From Lewinellaceae bacterium (GTDB lineage: Bacteria > Bacteroidota > Bacteroidia > Chitinophagales > Saprospiraceae), in NCBI GenBank assembly GCA_020636445.1, contig JACJXV010000015.1, positions 1-64,000 on the forward strand: a stretch of DNA of 64,000 nucleotides, read 5' to 3'. The notes beneath the pieces were generated by a model that did no database searches, was not told the origin of the DNA, and was given only the letters and a program-made list of their open reading frames with translations. Shown in pieces: positions 1 through 8,349 of this stretch (position 1 is its first letter; every line of letters begins with the position of its first letter). A program made the translations under genes and the position numbers.

Positions 1-621
1 CTCATTCAATTGGGATATCAGTTTACCAACGACCAGGATACGCTGCGCCGACAACTGGAGACAGCCAATATGTGTTTCCTGCATGCGCCGCTCTTTCACC
101 CGGCCCTGAAGGCCGTGGTGCCCGTACGCAAGCAGCTGCAGACCAAGACCTTTTTCAATATTCTGGGCCCTCTGGTTAATCCCGTGCAGCCTCATTACCA
201 GCTCTTTGGTACTTTCAGCATGGAGTTGTTGCGGATGTACCAGTACATTATGCAGCACACCGGCCGGCGATTTGCCATCGTACACGCGCTGGATGGTTAT
301 GATGAAGTTTCCTTAACCGGGGATTTCAAGATTTGCACCAACAGTGCCGAGCGAATCATGACACCAGCCGAATTGGGGCTGACCAAGGTATCACCCCAGG
401 CACTTTACGGCGGTGAGACGGCGGATGAAGCCGGAGAAATATTCCTCAATATTTTACAAAACAAAGCCACGTCGGCACAGACGGATGTCGTGGTTGCTAA
501 CGCCGGATTGGCCATTAGCGCCATCAAACCCGATCAATCACTGGCAGATTGCCTGGCTGAGGCCCGGGAAAGCATCACCAGTGGTCGGGCGTATCAACAA
601 TTGAAAAAACTAATCCCCTGA
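1..621 (+). CDS. trpD: anthranilate phosphoribosyltransferase, C-terminal part (cut by window edge)
   Basis: Transfers phosphoribose from PRPP to anthranilate, the second step of tryptophan synthesis, in the cytoplasm. The reading frame is open from base 1 with no start inside the window, so about 206 C-terminal residues of a protein usually 330-345 long are seen. Family marks are the ILGPLVNP segment and the VHALDGYDEVSL segment. The TTG at 10 is inside the gene and is not a start. It ends 31 nt before trpC and heads the visible trp operon; trpE and trpG, if linked, lie upstream of the window. Identification is secure from motifs and operon position. Confidence 0.95.
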   Translation, partial: LIQLGYQFTNDQDTLRRQLETANMCFLHAPLFHPALKAVVPVRKQLQTKTFFNILGPLVNPVQPHYQLFGTFSMELLRMYQYIMQHTGRRFAIVHALDGYDEVSLTGDFKICTNSAERIMTPAELGLTKVSPQALYGGETADEAGEIFLNILQNKATSAQTDVVVANAGLAISAIKPDQSLADCLAEARESITSGRAYQQLKKLIP

Positions 622-652
622 ATCACCCCGATCAGGATAAAACACAAGTCAC

Positions 653-1468
653 ATGGCTGATATTTTAGAAAAAATTGTGGCGCACAAACGCACGGAAGTA
701 GCACAACGGCAGGCCCGGGTGCCCGTGGCCGTCCTGGAGGAGAGCCTGTATTTTAACTCACCCACGGTTTCCCTGGTTAAGTATTTGCAGCGCCCCGATA
801 AGTCGGGGATCATCGCGGAATTTAAGCGGCGTTCGCCCTCCAAAGGGGATATCAATCCGCATGCCCAGGTAGAACAGGTGACGATAGGCTACATGCAGGC
901 CGGGGCAACGGCGTTATCAGTACTCACCGATGAGTATTTTTTCGGCGGCCGCAACGCTGATCTGACCGAAGCGCGTAAGTACAATTATTGCCCCATCCTG
1001 CGCAAGGATTTCGTTATTGATGAGTACCAGATTCTGGAGGCGCGGGCGATTGGTGCGGATATTATTTTACTGATTGCCGAGTGTCTTACTGCCGCTGAAG
1101 TCAAGCATTTGGCCGCTTTCGCCCGATCGCTGGGGTTGGAAGTTTTGCTGGAAGTACACTCTGCAGATCAGCTGGCGAAACTTACGCCGGCGGTAAATGT
1201 TGTAGGTGTGAATAATCGCAACCTGAAAACCTTTACGGTAAGCATCCAAACATCACTTGAATTGAGCCCGGAAATCCCTGCGGATTTTCTGCGGATCTCA
1301 GAAAGTGGAATAAGTGACCCTGAGGCCCTGGTGACCCTGCGGCAGGCTGGCTACCGGGGGTTTCTCATCGGCGAATATTTCATGCAGGATGCCGAGCCAC
1401 ACCGGCGAGCTAAAGCCTTTATCGAACAATTGCGTGACCTGACCACCACGCCTAAAATTAACGCCTGA
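653..1468 (+). CDS. trpC: indole-3-glycerol phosphate synthase
   Basis: Cyclises CdRP to indole-3-glycerol phosphate (fourth step of tryptophan synthesis). The 271-residue single-domain TIM barrel has normal length. Visible active-site blocks are IIAEFKRRSPSKG (Glu56 and Lys58 expected catalytic), LRKDFVIDEYQI with the catalytic Lys, GVNNRNL, and SESGI near the phosphate site. It is not fused to trpF, unlike in enterobacteria: trpF starts 2 nt after its stop. The ATG at 653 gives the standard N-terminus (MADILEKIVAHKR). Confidence 0.96.
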   Translation: MADILEKIVAHKRTEVAQRQARVPVAVLEESLYFNSPTVSLVKYLQRPDKSGIIAEFKRRSPSKGDINPHAQVEQVTIGYMQAGATALSVLTDEYFFGGRNADLTEARKYNYCPILRKDFVIDEYQILEARAIGADIILLIAECLTAAEVKHLAAFARSLGLEVLLEVHSADQLAKLTPAVNVVGVNNRNLKTFTVSIQTSLELSPEIPADFLRISESGISDPEALVTLRQAGYRGFLIGEYFMQDAEPHRRAKAFIEQLRDLTTTPKINA

Positions 1469-1470
1469 TT

Positions 1471-2133
1471 ATGCGGGTAAAAGTATGCGGTATGCGGGAC
1501 CCGGAAAACATCGCAGCCCTTGCGGCGTTATCGCTGGATTATATCGGGTTCATTTTCTACAGCAAGTCGCCACGGGCCGTCAAGGGTGATAAACTGGAAA
1601 AGTGGCTCCGCGGAGCTGGTAAGGATGCTCTTCCGGGTATTGCCAGGGTAGGTGTTTTCGTTAATGCCGAAATTGAGGAAGTCCTCAACCGCGTTCATGA
1701 TTACCAGCTCGATTTTGTGCAGTTGCATGGGGAAGAAAGCCCCGAGTACTGCCGGGAATTAATCGCTATCTGGGATATGAGTACCATGCGCCGGGCCGGA
1801 ATCATCAAAGCTTTTTCGGTGGACGACCAGTTTGATTTTTCGAAAACGGCTTCTTATAGCTCCAGTGTGCATTTTTTCCTTTTTGATACGAAGGGAGCAT
1901 TACCAGGAGGCACAGGAGAGCAGTTTGACTGGTCAGTGCTGGAGAAGTATACCGGACAAACACCTTTTTTGTTGAGTGGAGGCATTGGCCCTCAGGACAT
2001 CGCCCGCGTGCGGCAGTTTCGGCATAACCAGTTTATGGGCGTAGATCTCAATAGCCGGTTTGAACTGGCTCCCGGGCAAAAAGACGTACCTGCCCTTGCC
2101 GATTTCATGAATGGATTACATCAGGAAGGATAA
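1471..2133 (+). CDS. trpF: phosphoribosylanthranilate isomerase
   Basis: Catalyses the Amadori rearrangement of PRA to CdRP (third step). It is a 220-residue TIM barrel. The N-terminal KVCGM motif carries the catalytic Cys; the catalytic Asp sits in FDTKGALPGGTGEQFDW; LSGGIGPQDI and GVDLNSRFE form the phosphate-binding end. The start is 2 nt after the trpC stop, so translation is probably coupled. The length and all landmarks match the family. Confidence 0.96.
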   Translation: MRVKVCGMRDPENIAALAALSLDYIGFIFYSKSPRAVKGDKLEKWLRGAGKDALPGIARVGVFVNAEIEEVLNRVHDYQLDFVQLHGEESPEYCRELIAIWDMSTMRRAGIIKAFSVDDQFDFSKTASYSSSVHFFLFDTKGALPGGTGEQFDWSVLEKYTGQTPFLLSGGIGPQDIARVRQFRHNQFMGVDLNSRFELAPGQKDVPALADFMNGLHQEG

Positions 2134-2154
2134 AAGAACCAAAAACAAAAACCC

Positions 2155-3360
2155 ATGCAGATCAGTGTAGATGACCGGGGATATTACGGCCGCTTTGGCG
2201 GAGCCTACATTCCTGAAATGCTTTACCCCAATGTGGAGGAATTGCGTGATCAATACTTATCGATTATCGCTACCGATGATTTTCAGCGCGATTTCCACCA
2301 TTTACTGCGCGACTATGTAGGTCGGCCAACGCCCCTTTATCTGGCAGAACGCCTTTCGGAGCATTTTGGCGTAACGATTTACCTGAAACGCGAGGACCTA
2401 TGCCATACCGGGGCACATAAAATTAATAACACCATCGGCCAGATCTTACTGGCACAGCGCTTGGGTAAAAAGCGGATTATCGCCGAAACAGGCGCCGGAC
2501 AGCATGGCGTTGCCACTGCTACGGTCTGTGCCTTAATGGGCCTGGAATGCGTTGTGTATATGGGGTCAGTGGATATCCAGCGGCAAGCCCCGAATGTAGC
2601 GCGGATGCGTATGTTGGGTGCGGAAGTTCGCCCAGCTACCAGTGGAAGCCAAACGCTAAAGGATGCGACCAATGAAGCTATTCGCGACTGGATTAACAAC
2701 CCGGTAGATACGCACTACATTATTGGGTCGGTTGTTGGTCCGCACCCATACCCCGACATGGTTGCACGATTCCAATCGGTCATTTCCGCAGAAATGAAAA
2801 CTCAGCTGCTGGAAGCCACCGGCAAGGAAGATCCCCAGATTATCATCGCCTGTGTTGGCGGGGGGAGTAACGCTGCCGGGGCTTATTATCACTACCTGAA
2901 TCAACCGGAAGTGCGCCTGATTGCGGTCGAAGCTGCTGGTGAAGGCGTGCATAGCGGCAAGTCAGCAGCGACCAGTGTACTCGGAACGGAAGGCGTGATT
3001 CACGGCAGCCGGACCTTGCTGATGCAAACAGCTGATGGCCAGATTGTAGAACCTCACTCGATATCGGCAGGCCTTGATTACCCGGGAATTGGCCCCATGC
3101 ACGCTCACCTGATTACCACCGGCCGCGCAGAAGCAGTGAGTATCACGGATGAAGACGCTATGCGATCTGCCTTTTTTGTCAGCCGCCAGGAGGGTATCAT
3201 TCCTGCGCTGGAAACGGCCCACGCTTTTTCAGCCTTGGATCATATTCAATACAATTCCAGCGATGTGATTGTTATCAATCTTTCCGGTCGGGGAGATAAA
3301 GACTTAGGAACCTATATTCAGCACATTGATCGCTTTCAACCTGAAAATGCTATCCGATGA
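2155..3360 (+). CDS. trpB: tryptophan synthase beta subunit
   Basis: PLP enzyme that joins indole and serine to make tryptophan, acting as an alpha2beta2 complex with TrpA. It has 401 residues, the usual length. The N-terminus YYGRFGGAYIPE is typical; the Schiff-base lysine is Lys89 in HTGAHKINN; the glycine-rich phosphate site CVGGGSNAAG is present. Its stop overlaps the trpA start by 4 nt (ATGA), an arrangement that couples synthesis of the two subunits. It is the catalytic TrpB1 type, judging by its place in a complete operon (inference). Confidence 0.97.
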   Translation: MQISVDDRGYYGRFGGAYIPEMLYPNVEELRDQYLSIIATDDFQRDFHHLLRDYVGRPTPLYLAERLSEHFGVTIYLKREDLCHTGAHKINNTIGQILLAQRLGKKRIIAETGAGQHGVATATVCALMGLECVVYMGSVDIQRQAPNVARMRMLGAEVRPATSGSQTLKDATNEAIRDWINNPVDTHYIIGSVVGPHPYPDMVARFQSVISAEMKTQLLEATGKEDPQIIIACVGGGSNAAGAYYHYLNQPEVRLIAVEAAGEGVHSGKSAATSVLGTEGVIHGSRTLLMQTADGQIVEPHSISAGLDYPGIGPMHAHLITTGRAEAVSITDEDAMRSAFFVSRQEGIIPALETAHAFSALDHIQYNSSDVIVINLSGRGDKDLGTYIQHIDRFQPENAIR

Positions 3361-4142
3361 ACCGTATAGAGCAGTTGTTTCAACAAAAACGGGAAGGAGT
3401 TCTCAATATTTACTTTACTGCGGGGTATCCAGGGCTTACCGATACGCAACCTATTATTATGGCCCTGGAAGAAGCAGGGGTCGACCTTATTGAGGTGGGA
3501 ATGCCCTATTCGGATCCGCTGGCAGACGGACCTACCATCCAGGAGAGTGGTATGGCCGCGCTGCAAAATGGCATGACGCTGCCCTTGCTTTTTGAGCAAT
3601 TGGCCGAAGTTCGCCGGCACACCAATATTCCATTGGTGCTGATGGGCTACTTTAACCAGGTCATGCAGTATGGCGAGCAAGCTTTCTTCAGCAAATGCCA
3701 GGAGGTCGGAATCGATGGGGTTATTTTACCCGATCTTCCGCTGTATGAGTACGAAACCCAGTACCGTACTATGGTCGAAGAAGCAGGGTTGGCCATCAGT
3801 TTCCTTATTACTCCTCAGACGCCCGAGGACCGTATTCGTAAGATTGATGCCCTTACCCGTGGGTTTATCTATATGGTTTCCAACTCCTCCATCACCGGCG
3901 CTAAAGTCGGAATCTCCGATGGACAGATTGCTTATTTTCAGCGGATTAGCCAGATGGAGTTAAAGCATCCCCGTTTGATTGGCTTTGGCATTTCCAGTTA
4001 TGAAACGTTCTCCCAGGCCTGTGAATACAGTCAGGGGGCGATCATTGGTAGTGCTTATATTAAAGCGCTTGGCGCGGGGGGAGACATCCGGGAAATCACC
4101 CATGCATTTGTACAAAAAATTCGGGGCCAAGTTTCAGTGTAA
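3357..4142 (+). CDS. trpA: tryptophan synthase alpha subunit
   Basis: Cleaves indole-3-glycerol phosphate to indole and glyceraldehyde 3-phosphate and channels indole to TrpB. It has 261 residues. The catalytic pair is Glu46 (LIEVGMPYSDP) and Asp57 (PLADGPT); DGVILPDLP and GFGIS are further family blocks. The ATG at 3357 overlaps the trpB stop. It is the last trp structural gene; a DAHP synthase follows 59 nt later on the same strand. Confidence 0.96.
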   Translation: MNRIEQLFQQKREGVLNIYFTAGYPGLTDTQPIIMALEEAGVDLIEVGMPYSDPLADGPTIQESGMAALQNGMTLPLLFEQLAEVRRHTNIPLVLMGYFNQVMQYGEQAFFSKCQEVGIDGVILPDLPLYEYETQYRTMVEEAGLAISFLITPQTPEDRIRKIDALTRGFIYMVSNSSITGAKVGISDGQIAYFQRISQMELKHPRLIGFGISSYETFSQACEYSQGAIIGSAYIKALGAGGDIREITHAFVQKIRGQVSV

Positions 4143-4201
4143 GTTCTATTCGATTTACGCCATGCAAGGCCGGGCAAAAGCTCAAGGAAAAAAAGAGACC
4201 T

Positions 4202-5224
4202 ATGATTATTCAGTTAGATCCGCATATTTCTGTGGAACAGCGCGAAGCGCTATCCCAGCAAATAAAGAATATCCGCTATAAGACCACGCACGTAAAGACC
4301 CAGTTTGGGGAATACCTGATTGGGGTAGGCAAACAGGAGTTTGACATTCGCCGCATCGGCAGTATGCCCGGAATCCGGGACATTCACCGGGTAAGTGACG
4401 ACTATAAGCTGGTTTCCAAAAAATGGAAGGTAGAGGATACCAATATTGAGCTCGGCCCCGGCCTTCATGCTGGTACCGGCAATTTTACCCTAATGGCCGG
4501 CCCTTGTTCCATTGAAGATGAAAGTCAGGTAGTAGCAATCATCAACCACCTGGTAGCCAATGGGGTAACGCTGATGCGGGGAGGGGTTTACAAACCCCGC
4601 TCAAGTCCGTACAGTTTTCGGGGGTTGGGTTTGGAAGGCCTGCAAATGTGGCATCACCATGCCCAGGCGGCAGGAATAAAGATCATCACCGAAGTAATGA
4701 TGGTGGAGCAAATAGCTCCGATGGCTGATTATATTGATATTTTCCAGGTAGGCGCCCGTAACTCGCAGAATTTCAATTTATTGGATGCGTTGGGTGAAGT
4801 CGACAAGCCCGTATTGCTTAAGCGGGGGATGTCGGGCACGATAGATGAACTACTGCAGTCGGCGGAGTATATTTTTTCGCATGGCAATGAAAAAATTATG
4901 CTCTGCGAACGGGGGATTCGCACCTACGAAACGGCATACCGCAATACGATGGACATCAACGCCATCGCTATGCTCAAGGAGAAAACCCATTTGCCGGTTA
5001 TCGCCGACCCATCACACGGTATTGGCCTGCGCAGTTTGGTGGGCCGGGTAGCACTAGCTTCCGTCATGGCAGGTGCCGATGGGGTAATCATGGAGGTGCA
5101 TCCAACACCCGAAAAAGCCGCTTCGGATGGGCAGCAAACCCTGAATTTCCAGGAAGCAGGCCGCTTGTATCAAGGCCTGCGCGATGCCTATGAACTGCGG
5201 CGGCAGCTGGAGCGCCATGTTTGA
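4202..5224 (+). CDS. aroF: 3-deoxy-7-phosphoheptulonate synthase, type I-beta with ferredoxin-like regulatory domain
   Basis: Condenses PEP and erythrose 4-phosphate, the entry step of the shikimate pathway. It has 340 residues: an N-terminal ferredoxin-like regulatory domain (about 1-70) and a TIM barrel. Barrel motifs are LMAGPCSIEDE, RGGVYKPRSSPYSF, FQVGARNSQNFNLL, KRGMSG and IADPSHGIG. In the Thermotoga enzyme this domain arrangement gives feedback inhibition by Tyr/Phe (family knowledge), so the same is likely here. Its place right after trpA suggests that precursor supply and the tryptophan branch are expressed together. No clear Shine-Dalgarno sequence; only A/G-rich bases precede the ATG. 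Confidence 0.93.
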   Translation: MIIQLDPHISVEQREALSQQIKNIRYKTTHVKTQFGEYLIGVGKQEFDIRRIGSMPGIRDIHRVSDDYKLVSKKWKVEDTNIELGPGLHAGTGNFTLMAGPCSIEDESQVVAIINHLVANGVTLMRGGVYKPRSSPYSFRGLGLEGLQMWHHHAQAAGIKIITEVMMVEQIAPMADYIDIFQVGARNSQNFNLLDALGEVDKPVLLKRGMSGTIDELLQSAEYIFSHGNEKIMLCERGIRTYETAYRNTMDINAIAMLKEKTHLPVIADPSHGIGLRSLVGRVALASVMAGADGVIMEVHPTPEKAASDGQQTLNFQEAGRLYQGLRDAYELRRQLERHV

Positions 5225-5520
5225 TGCTGCTTAGCTAGGTTTATGCCGCTGCGCTCGGTTTATATCGCTCACTGACGTTCGCTCGGTTTATACCGCTGCG
5301 CTCGGTTTATGCCGCTTCGCTCGGTTTATAAGGTTTATTTTTTGGAATTGCCAAAGCTAATGCGCCAAGAGCCAATACGCTAATGCGCTGATAATAGGTT
5401 TATATCGCTCACTGACGTTCGCTCGGTTTATACCGCTGCGCTCGGTTTATAAGGTTTATTTTTTTGCCAAACACGCTAATGCGCTAACGGCCAACAAGCT
5501 AATGCGCCTGATAAAAGCCA
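5225..5520 (+). repeat. degenerate GGTTTATA/CGCTC tandem repeat cluster, locus 1
   Basis: This gene-free stretch is built from about 19-nt units such as GGTTTATACCGCTGCGCTC, with longer variants, alternating with GCCAATACGCTAATGCGC-like units. A 54-nt block at 5257-5310 recurs without mismatch at 5397-5450, so part of the cluster is a tandem duplication with a 140-nt period. The same unit types occur at 54580-54930 and 60655-60900. I see no coding capacity. Bases 5521-5583 hold only the promoter region of rluD. Confidence 0.85.
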
Positions 5521-5583
5521 AACGTTCTGCTTCCTATTTGTGTATATTTTGCAACACTGTAAAGCTTGTTGGAAAAGAACCTG

Positions 5584-5591
5584 TATTTTTG
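5584..5591 (+). promoter_or_regulatory. -7 promoter box (TATTTTTG) of rluD
   Basis: This fits the Bacteroidota -7 consensus TAnnTTTG. It ends 5 nt before the ATG at 5597, so transcription would start within 2-3 nt of the start codon, giving a nearly leaderless mRNA. A TTG about 15 nt upstream is a possible but poorly spaced -33 element. Confidence 0.45.
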
Positions 5592-5596
5592 CGCGT

Positions 5597-6709
5597 ATGA
5601 AGGATGAACGGGAAGAGATAGACAGGGACGAAGATCAGGAAGCGTTACAGGCAGACCTGGACAATTCCGATGATTTTTTTGATCACGAAGAGATAGTTAT
5701 CGATGCCAAGCAGGAGCCTTTGCGCATCGATAAGTTTCTGATGGATCGCCTGGCCCGCATTTCCCGTAACCGCATCCAGAATGGCATTAAAGCCGGTTCG
5801 GTCCTGGTGGACGGAAAGGAAATCAAGCCCAATTATAAAATCAAGCCAGGGAATGTCATTTCGATTACGGTTCCCCGCTCGGCCAATGATGGCGGCGATG
5901 CCATTGTGCCGGAGGAGATGCCCCTCGATATTCGCTATGAGGATGAGGACCTCCTCATTGTCTTCAAGCCACCCGGGATGGTGGTTCACCCGGGGGTAGG
6001 CAACTATTCCGGGACCCTGGTCAATGGGCTGGCTCATTACCTGGACCTGGATAAAATACCGGTAACAGATGGCAATTACCAGGACCGGGTAGGCCTGGTA
6101 CACCGCATCGATAAAAACACTTCCGGGTTATTGGTCGTTGCCAAAAACGATTATACCCTTACCCATTTGGCCAAGCAATTCTTTAACCATACCATTGAGC
6201 GTACCTATTATGCCCTGGTGTGGGGTGAACCCGAGCAAGACCGGGGAACGATCACCGGGCATGTGGGCCGCCATCCGCGGTTCCGGCAGAATTACACCGT
6301 TTTTCCCGAAGGAGATCAGGGGAAATGGGCTGTTACCCACTATGAAGTAATGGAGCGCCTTTACTACGTAAGTCTGGTGAAATGTAACCTGGAAACCGGG
6401 CGTACGCACCAGATTCGGGTGCATATGAAACACATCGGCCACCCGCTCTTCAATGATGACCGTTATGGTGGCGATGAGATTGTGAAAGGAACCGTCTTCA
6501 GTAAGTATAAATTGTTTGTCGGGCAGGCATTCAATGTGTTACCCCGACAGGCATTACACGCCAAATCGTTGGGGTTTGTGCATCCTCGTACCGGGGAATT
6601 TATGCATTTTGATTCAGACCTGCCCACTGATATGCAGGATGCCCTTGATTTGTGGCGCCGCTATGTCGAAGGTCGGCGGGCGGCAGTAGGTGATAAAGGA
6701 CTGGGATAA
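5597..6709 (+). CDS. rluD: RluA-family 23S rRNA pseudouridine synthase
   Basis: Isomerises uridines in 23S rRNA helix 69 in the best-known member. The product has 370 residues: an acidic N-terminal tail (about 1-35), an S4 RNA-binding domain (about 36-95, LRIDKFLMDRLARISRNRI), then the catalytic domain with the motif HRIDKNTSGLLVVAK holding the nucleophilic Asp near residue 171 and GRTHQIRVHMKHIGHPL. The ATG at 5597 is preferred to a TTG at 5540 because a -7 box lies between them. Its stop overlaps the next gene's ATG by 1 nt. RluD is the best guess; RluC or RluA specificity cannot be excluded. Confidence 0.88.
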   Translation: MKDEREEIDRDEDQEALQADLDNSDDFFDHEEIVIDAKQEPLRIDKFLMDRLARISRNRIQNGIKAGSVLVDGKEIKPNYKIKPGNVISITVPRSANDGGDAIVPEEMPLDIRYEDEDLLIVFKPPGMVVHPGVGNYSGTLVNGLAHYLDLDKIPVTDGNYQDRVGLVHRIDKNTSGLLVVAKNDYTLTHLAKQFFNHTIERTYYALVWGEPEQDRGTITGHVGRHPRFRQNYTVFPEGDQGKWAVTHYEVMERLYYVSLVKCNLETGRTHQIRVHMKHIGHPLFNDDRYGGDEIVKGTVFSKYKLFVGQAFNVLPRQALHAKSLGFVHPRTGEFMHFDSDLPTDMQDALDLWRRYVEGRRAAVGDKGLG

Positions 6710-7287
6710 TGGAAACTACATTAGCAGAGCAGAGCCTGCGGGCCACCCAAGCCTGGGTCGAGCATTTTGTGGTGGGGCTGAATTTATGCCCTTTTGCCCG
6801 CACCCCCCTGCGGCAAGGAAGGATTCGGTTCGTTCCGGTAGGAGGCACCGACCAGGAACTGTTCCTGCGGCATGTGTTACAGGAAGCTAATCGATTGGCC
6901 ACAACCCCAGCATCGACAACGGAAACGACCTTATTGGTTTTTTACGAGGGGCTGGAGGATTTTCTGGAATTTTATGACTTTGCCGGATTGGCCGAAAATC
7001 TCCTGGCCGAGGTTAATTTAGAAGGAATCCTCCAGGTAGCAACCTTTCATCCGCATTACCAGTTTGACGGAACCCACCCCGGAGATGTAGAAAATTATAC
7101 CAACCGTTCCCCGTTTCCGCTGTTACACCTGATCCGGGAAGCCAGTATTGATGCCGGACTGGAGCTTTTCGCAGATCCCGATCTTATTCCACTGCGAAAT
7201 ATCCAGTTGATGAAGGATATGGGGAAAGGAGCTATTCGCGATTATTGGGAACAAAATGCCATTAACCCCTGGCCTGGAAAAGAGTAA
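6709..7287 (+). CDS. DUF1415 family protein
   Basis: A 192-residue soluble protein of a conserved family with no known role. Recognisable blocks are WVEHFVVGLNLCPFA at the N-terminus, VATFHPHYQFDG in the middle, and NYTNRSPFPLLHLIRE near residues 125-140. Cys, His and Asp are enriched in these blocks, which could suit an enzyme or metal protein (speculation). The ATG overlaps the last base of the rluD stop (TAATG), so the genes are translationally coupled, and an acyl-CoA reductase follows 4 nt after its stop. No signal peptide or membrane segment is seen. Confidence 0.85.
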   Translation: METTLAEQSLRATQAWVEHFVVGLNLCPFARTPLRQGRIRFVPVGGTDQELFLRHVLQEANRLATTPASTTETTLLVFYEGLEDFLEFYDFAGLAENLLAEVNLEGILQVATFHPHYQFDGTHPGDVENYTNRSPFPLLHLIREASIDAGLELFADPDLIPLRNIQLMKDMGKGAIRDYWEQNAINPWPGKE

Positions 7288-7291
7288 ACGC

Positions 7292-8323
7292 ATGATGGAT
7301 TTTACCGCACGAATTGCCGCATTAGTTGCTTTAGGAGAACACCTGCAAGGGGAAGATGAATACCTGCAGGCGGTAATGCACCGCACGGCCCACCATAATC
7401 CCTGGTTTACCAAGGAAAACCAAACCCTGGCGATTTCGGCAATCGCGCAAAAAATGTTAAACCAGGACGAACTCAACACGTGGTTAAGAAAATACCATGT
7501 CCCGGAACCCGTTGATCCCCAGGTGGTAGGGCTGGTTATGGCTGGTAATATTCCCCTGGTTGGTTTTCATGATGTTCTCTGTGTTTTCGTTGCCGGGCAT
7601 AAGGCGCAAATAAAGCTCTCTGATAAAGACCCATATCTCCTCCCATATTTGTTGAAACTATTGGAGCGAATAGACCCCCGCACGGCGAATTACTTTCAGC
7701 TCGTCGAACAGCTTGCCGACTTTACGGCGGTGATTGCCACGGGGAGTAATAATTCAGCACGCTACTTTGAAACATACTTTAAAAAGTACCCGCATATCAT
7801 TCGCCGGAATCGCAATGGGGTAGGGGTGCTTACCGGAACGGAAACACCCCAGGACTTACACTTGCTTGGGCAGGATGTCTTCCGCTTTTTCGGTTTGGGA
7901 TGCCGCAATGTGGCCAAAGTGTATGTGCCCCAGGGTTACGACTTTAGGCCGCTGCTGGAGGCGTTACATGCTTATCGGGAACTGGTGCTGCATGCCAAGT
8001 ATAAACACAACTTCGATTACAACTATGCGCTGCTGATCCTGAACAAGGTGAAGCACCACGCCAATGGCTGCATCTTAATGACCGAAAACGAATCCCTCAC
8101 TTCCCGGATAGGTATGCTCCACTTTGAATACTACACGGATATTGCCCAACTGTTGGAGGAACTGGCGCAACGGCAGGAAGAAATACAGTGTGTGGTCGCC
8201 CAGCCAGGACTGTTGCCGATACCTACCCTTACCTTCGGGCAAACCCAGGAACCCAATCTGTGGGATTACCCAGATGGGGTGGATACCCTGGCGTTTTTGA
8301 TCCAGCTGAGTACCTTGAATTAA
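7292..8323 (+). CDS. acyl-CoA reductase, LuxC-like
   Basis: Likely reduces an acyl-CoA or acyl thioester to an aldehyde with NAD(P)H. The 343-residue product has blocks typical of the LuxC-like aldehyde-dehydrogenase-related family in Bacteroidota: VMAGNIPLVGFHD, AQIKLSDKDP and FFGLGCRNVAKVY, the last holding the expected nucleophilic Cys. The ATG at 7292, 4 nt after the DUF1415 stop, is preferred to an upstream ATG at 7256 inside that gene. In many Bacteroidota this gene lies next to a dicluster ferredoxin; such a ferredoxin is found 4 kb away here on the other strand. The substrate is unknown. Confidence 0.82.
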   Translation: MMDFTARIAALVALGEHLQGEDEYLQAVMHRTAHHNPWFTKENQTLAISAIAQKMLNQDELNTWLRKYHVPEPVDPQVVGLVMAGNIPLVGFHDVLCVFVAGHKAQIKLSDKDPYLLPYLLKLLERIDPRTANYFQLVEQLADFTAVIATGSNNSARYFETYFKKYPHIIRRNRNGVGVLTGTETPQDLHLLGQDVFRFFGLGCRNVAKVYVPQGYDFRPLLEALHAYRELVLHAKYKHNFDYNYALLILNKVKHHANGCILMTENESLTSRIGMLHFEYYTDIAQLLEELAQRQEEIQCVVAQPGLLPIPTLTFGQTQEPNLWDYPDGVDTLAFLIQLSTLN

Positions 8324-8349
8324 AGACTAAAGACCAGCCCCGGTTTTAT

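Noticed and set aside
5257..5450. GGTTTATA clusters as a CRISPR array
   Set aside because: Units are degenerate, about 19 nt, without unique spacers of constant length, and no cas genes are present.
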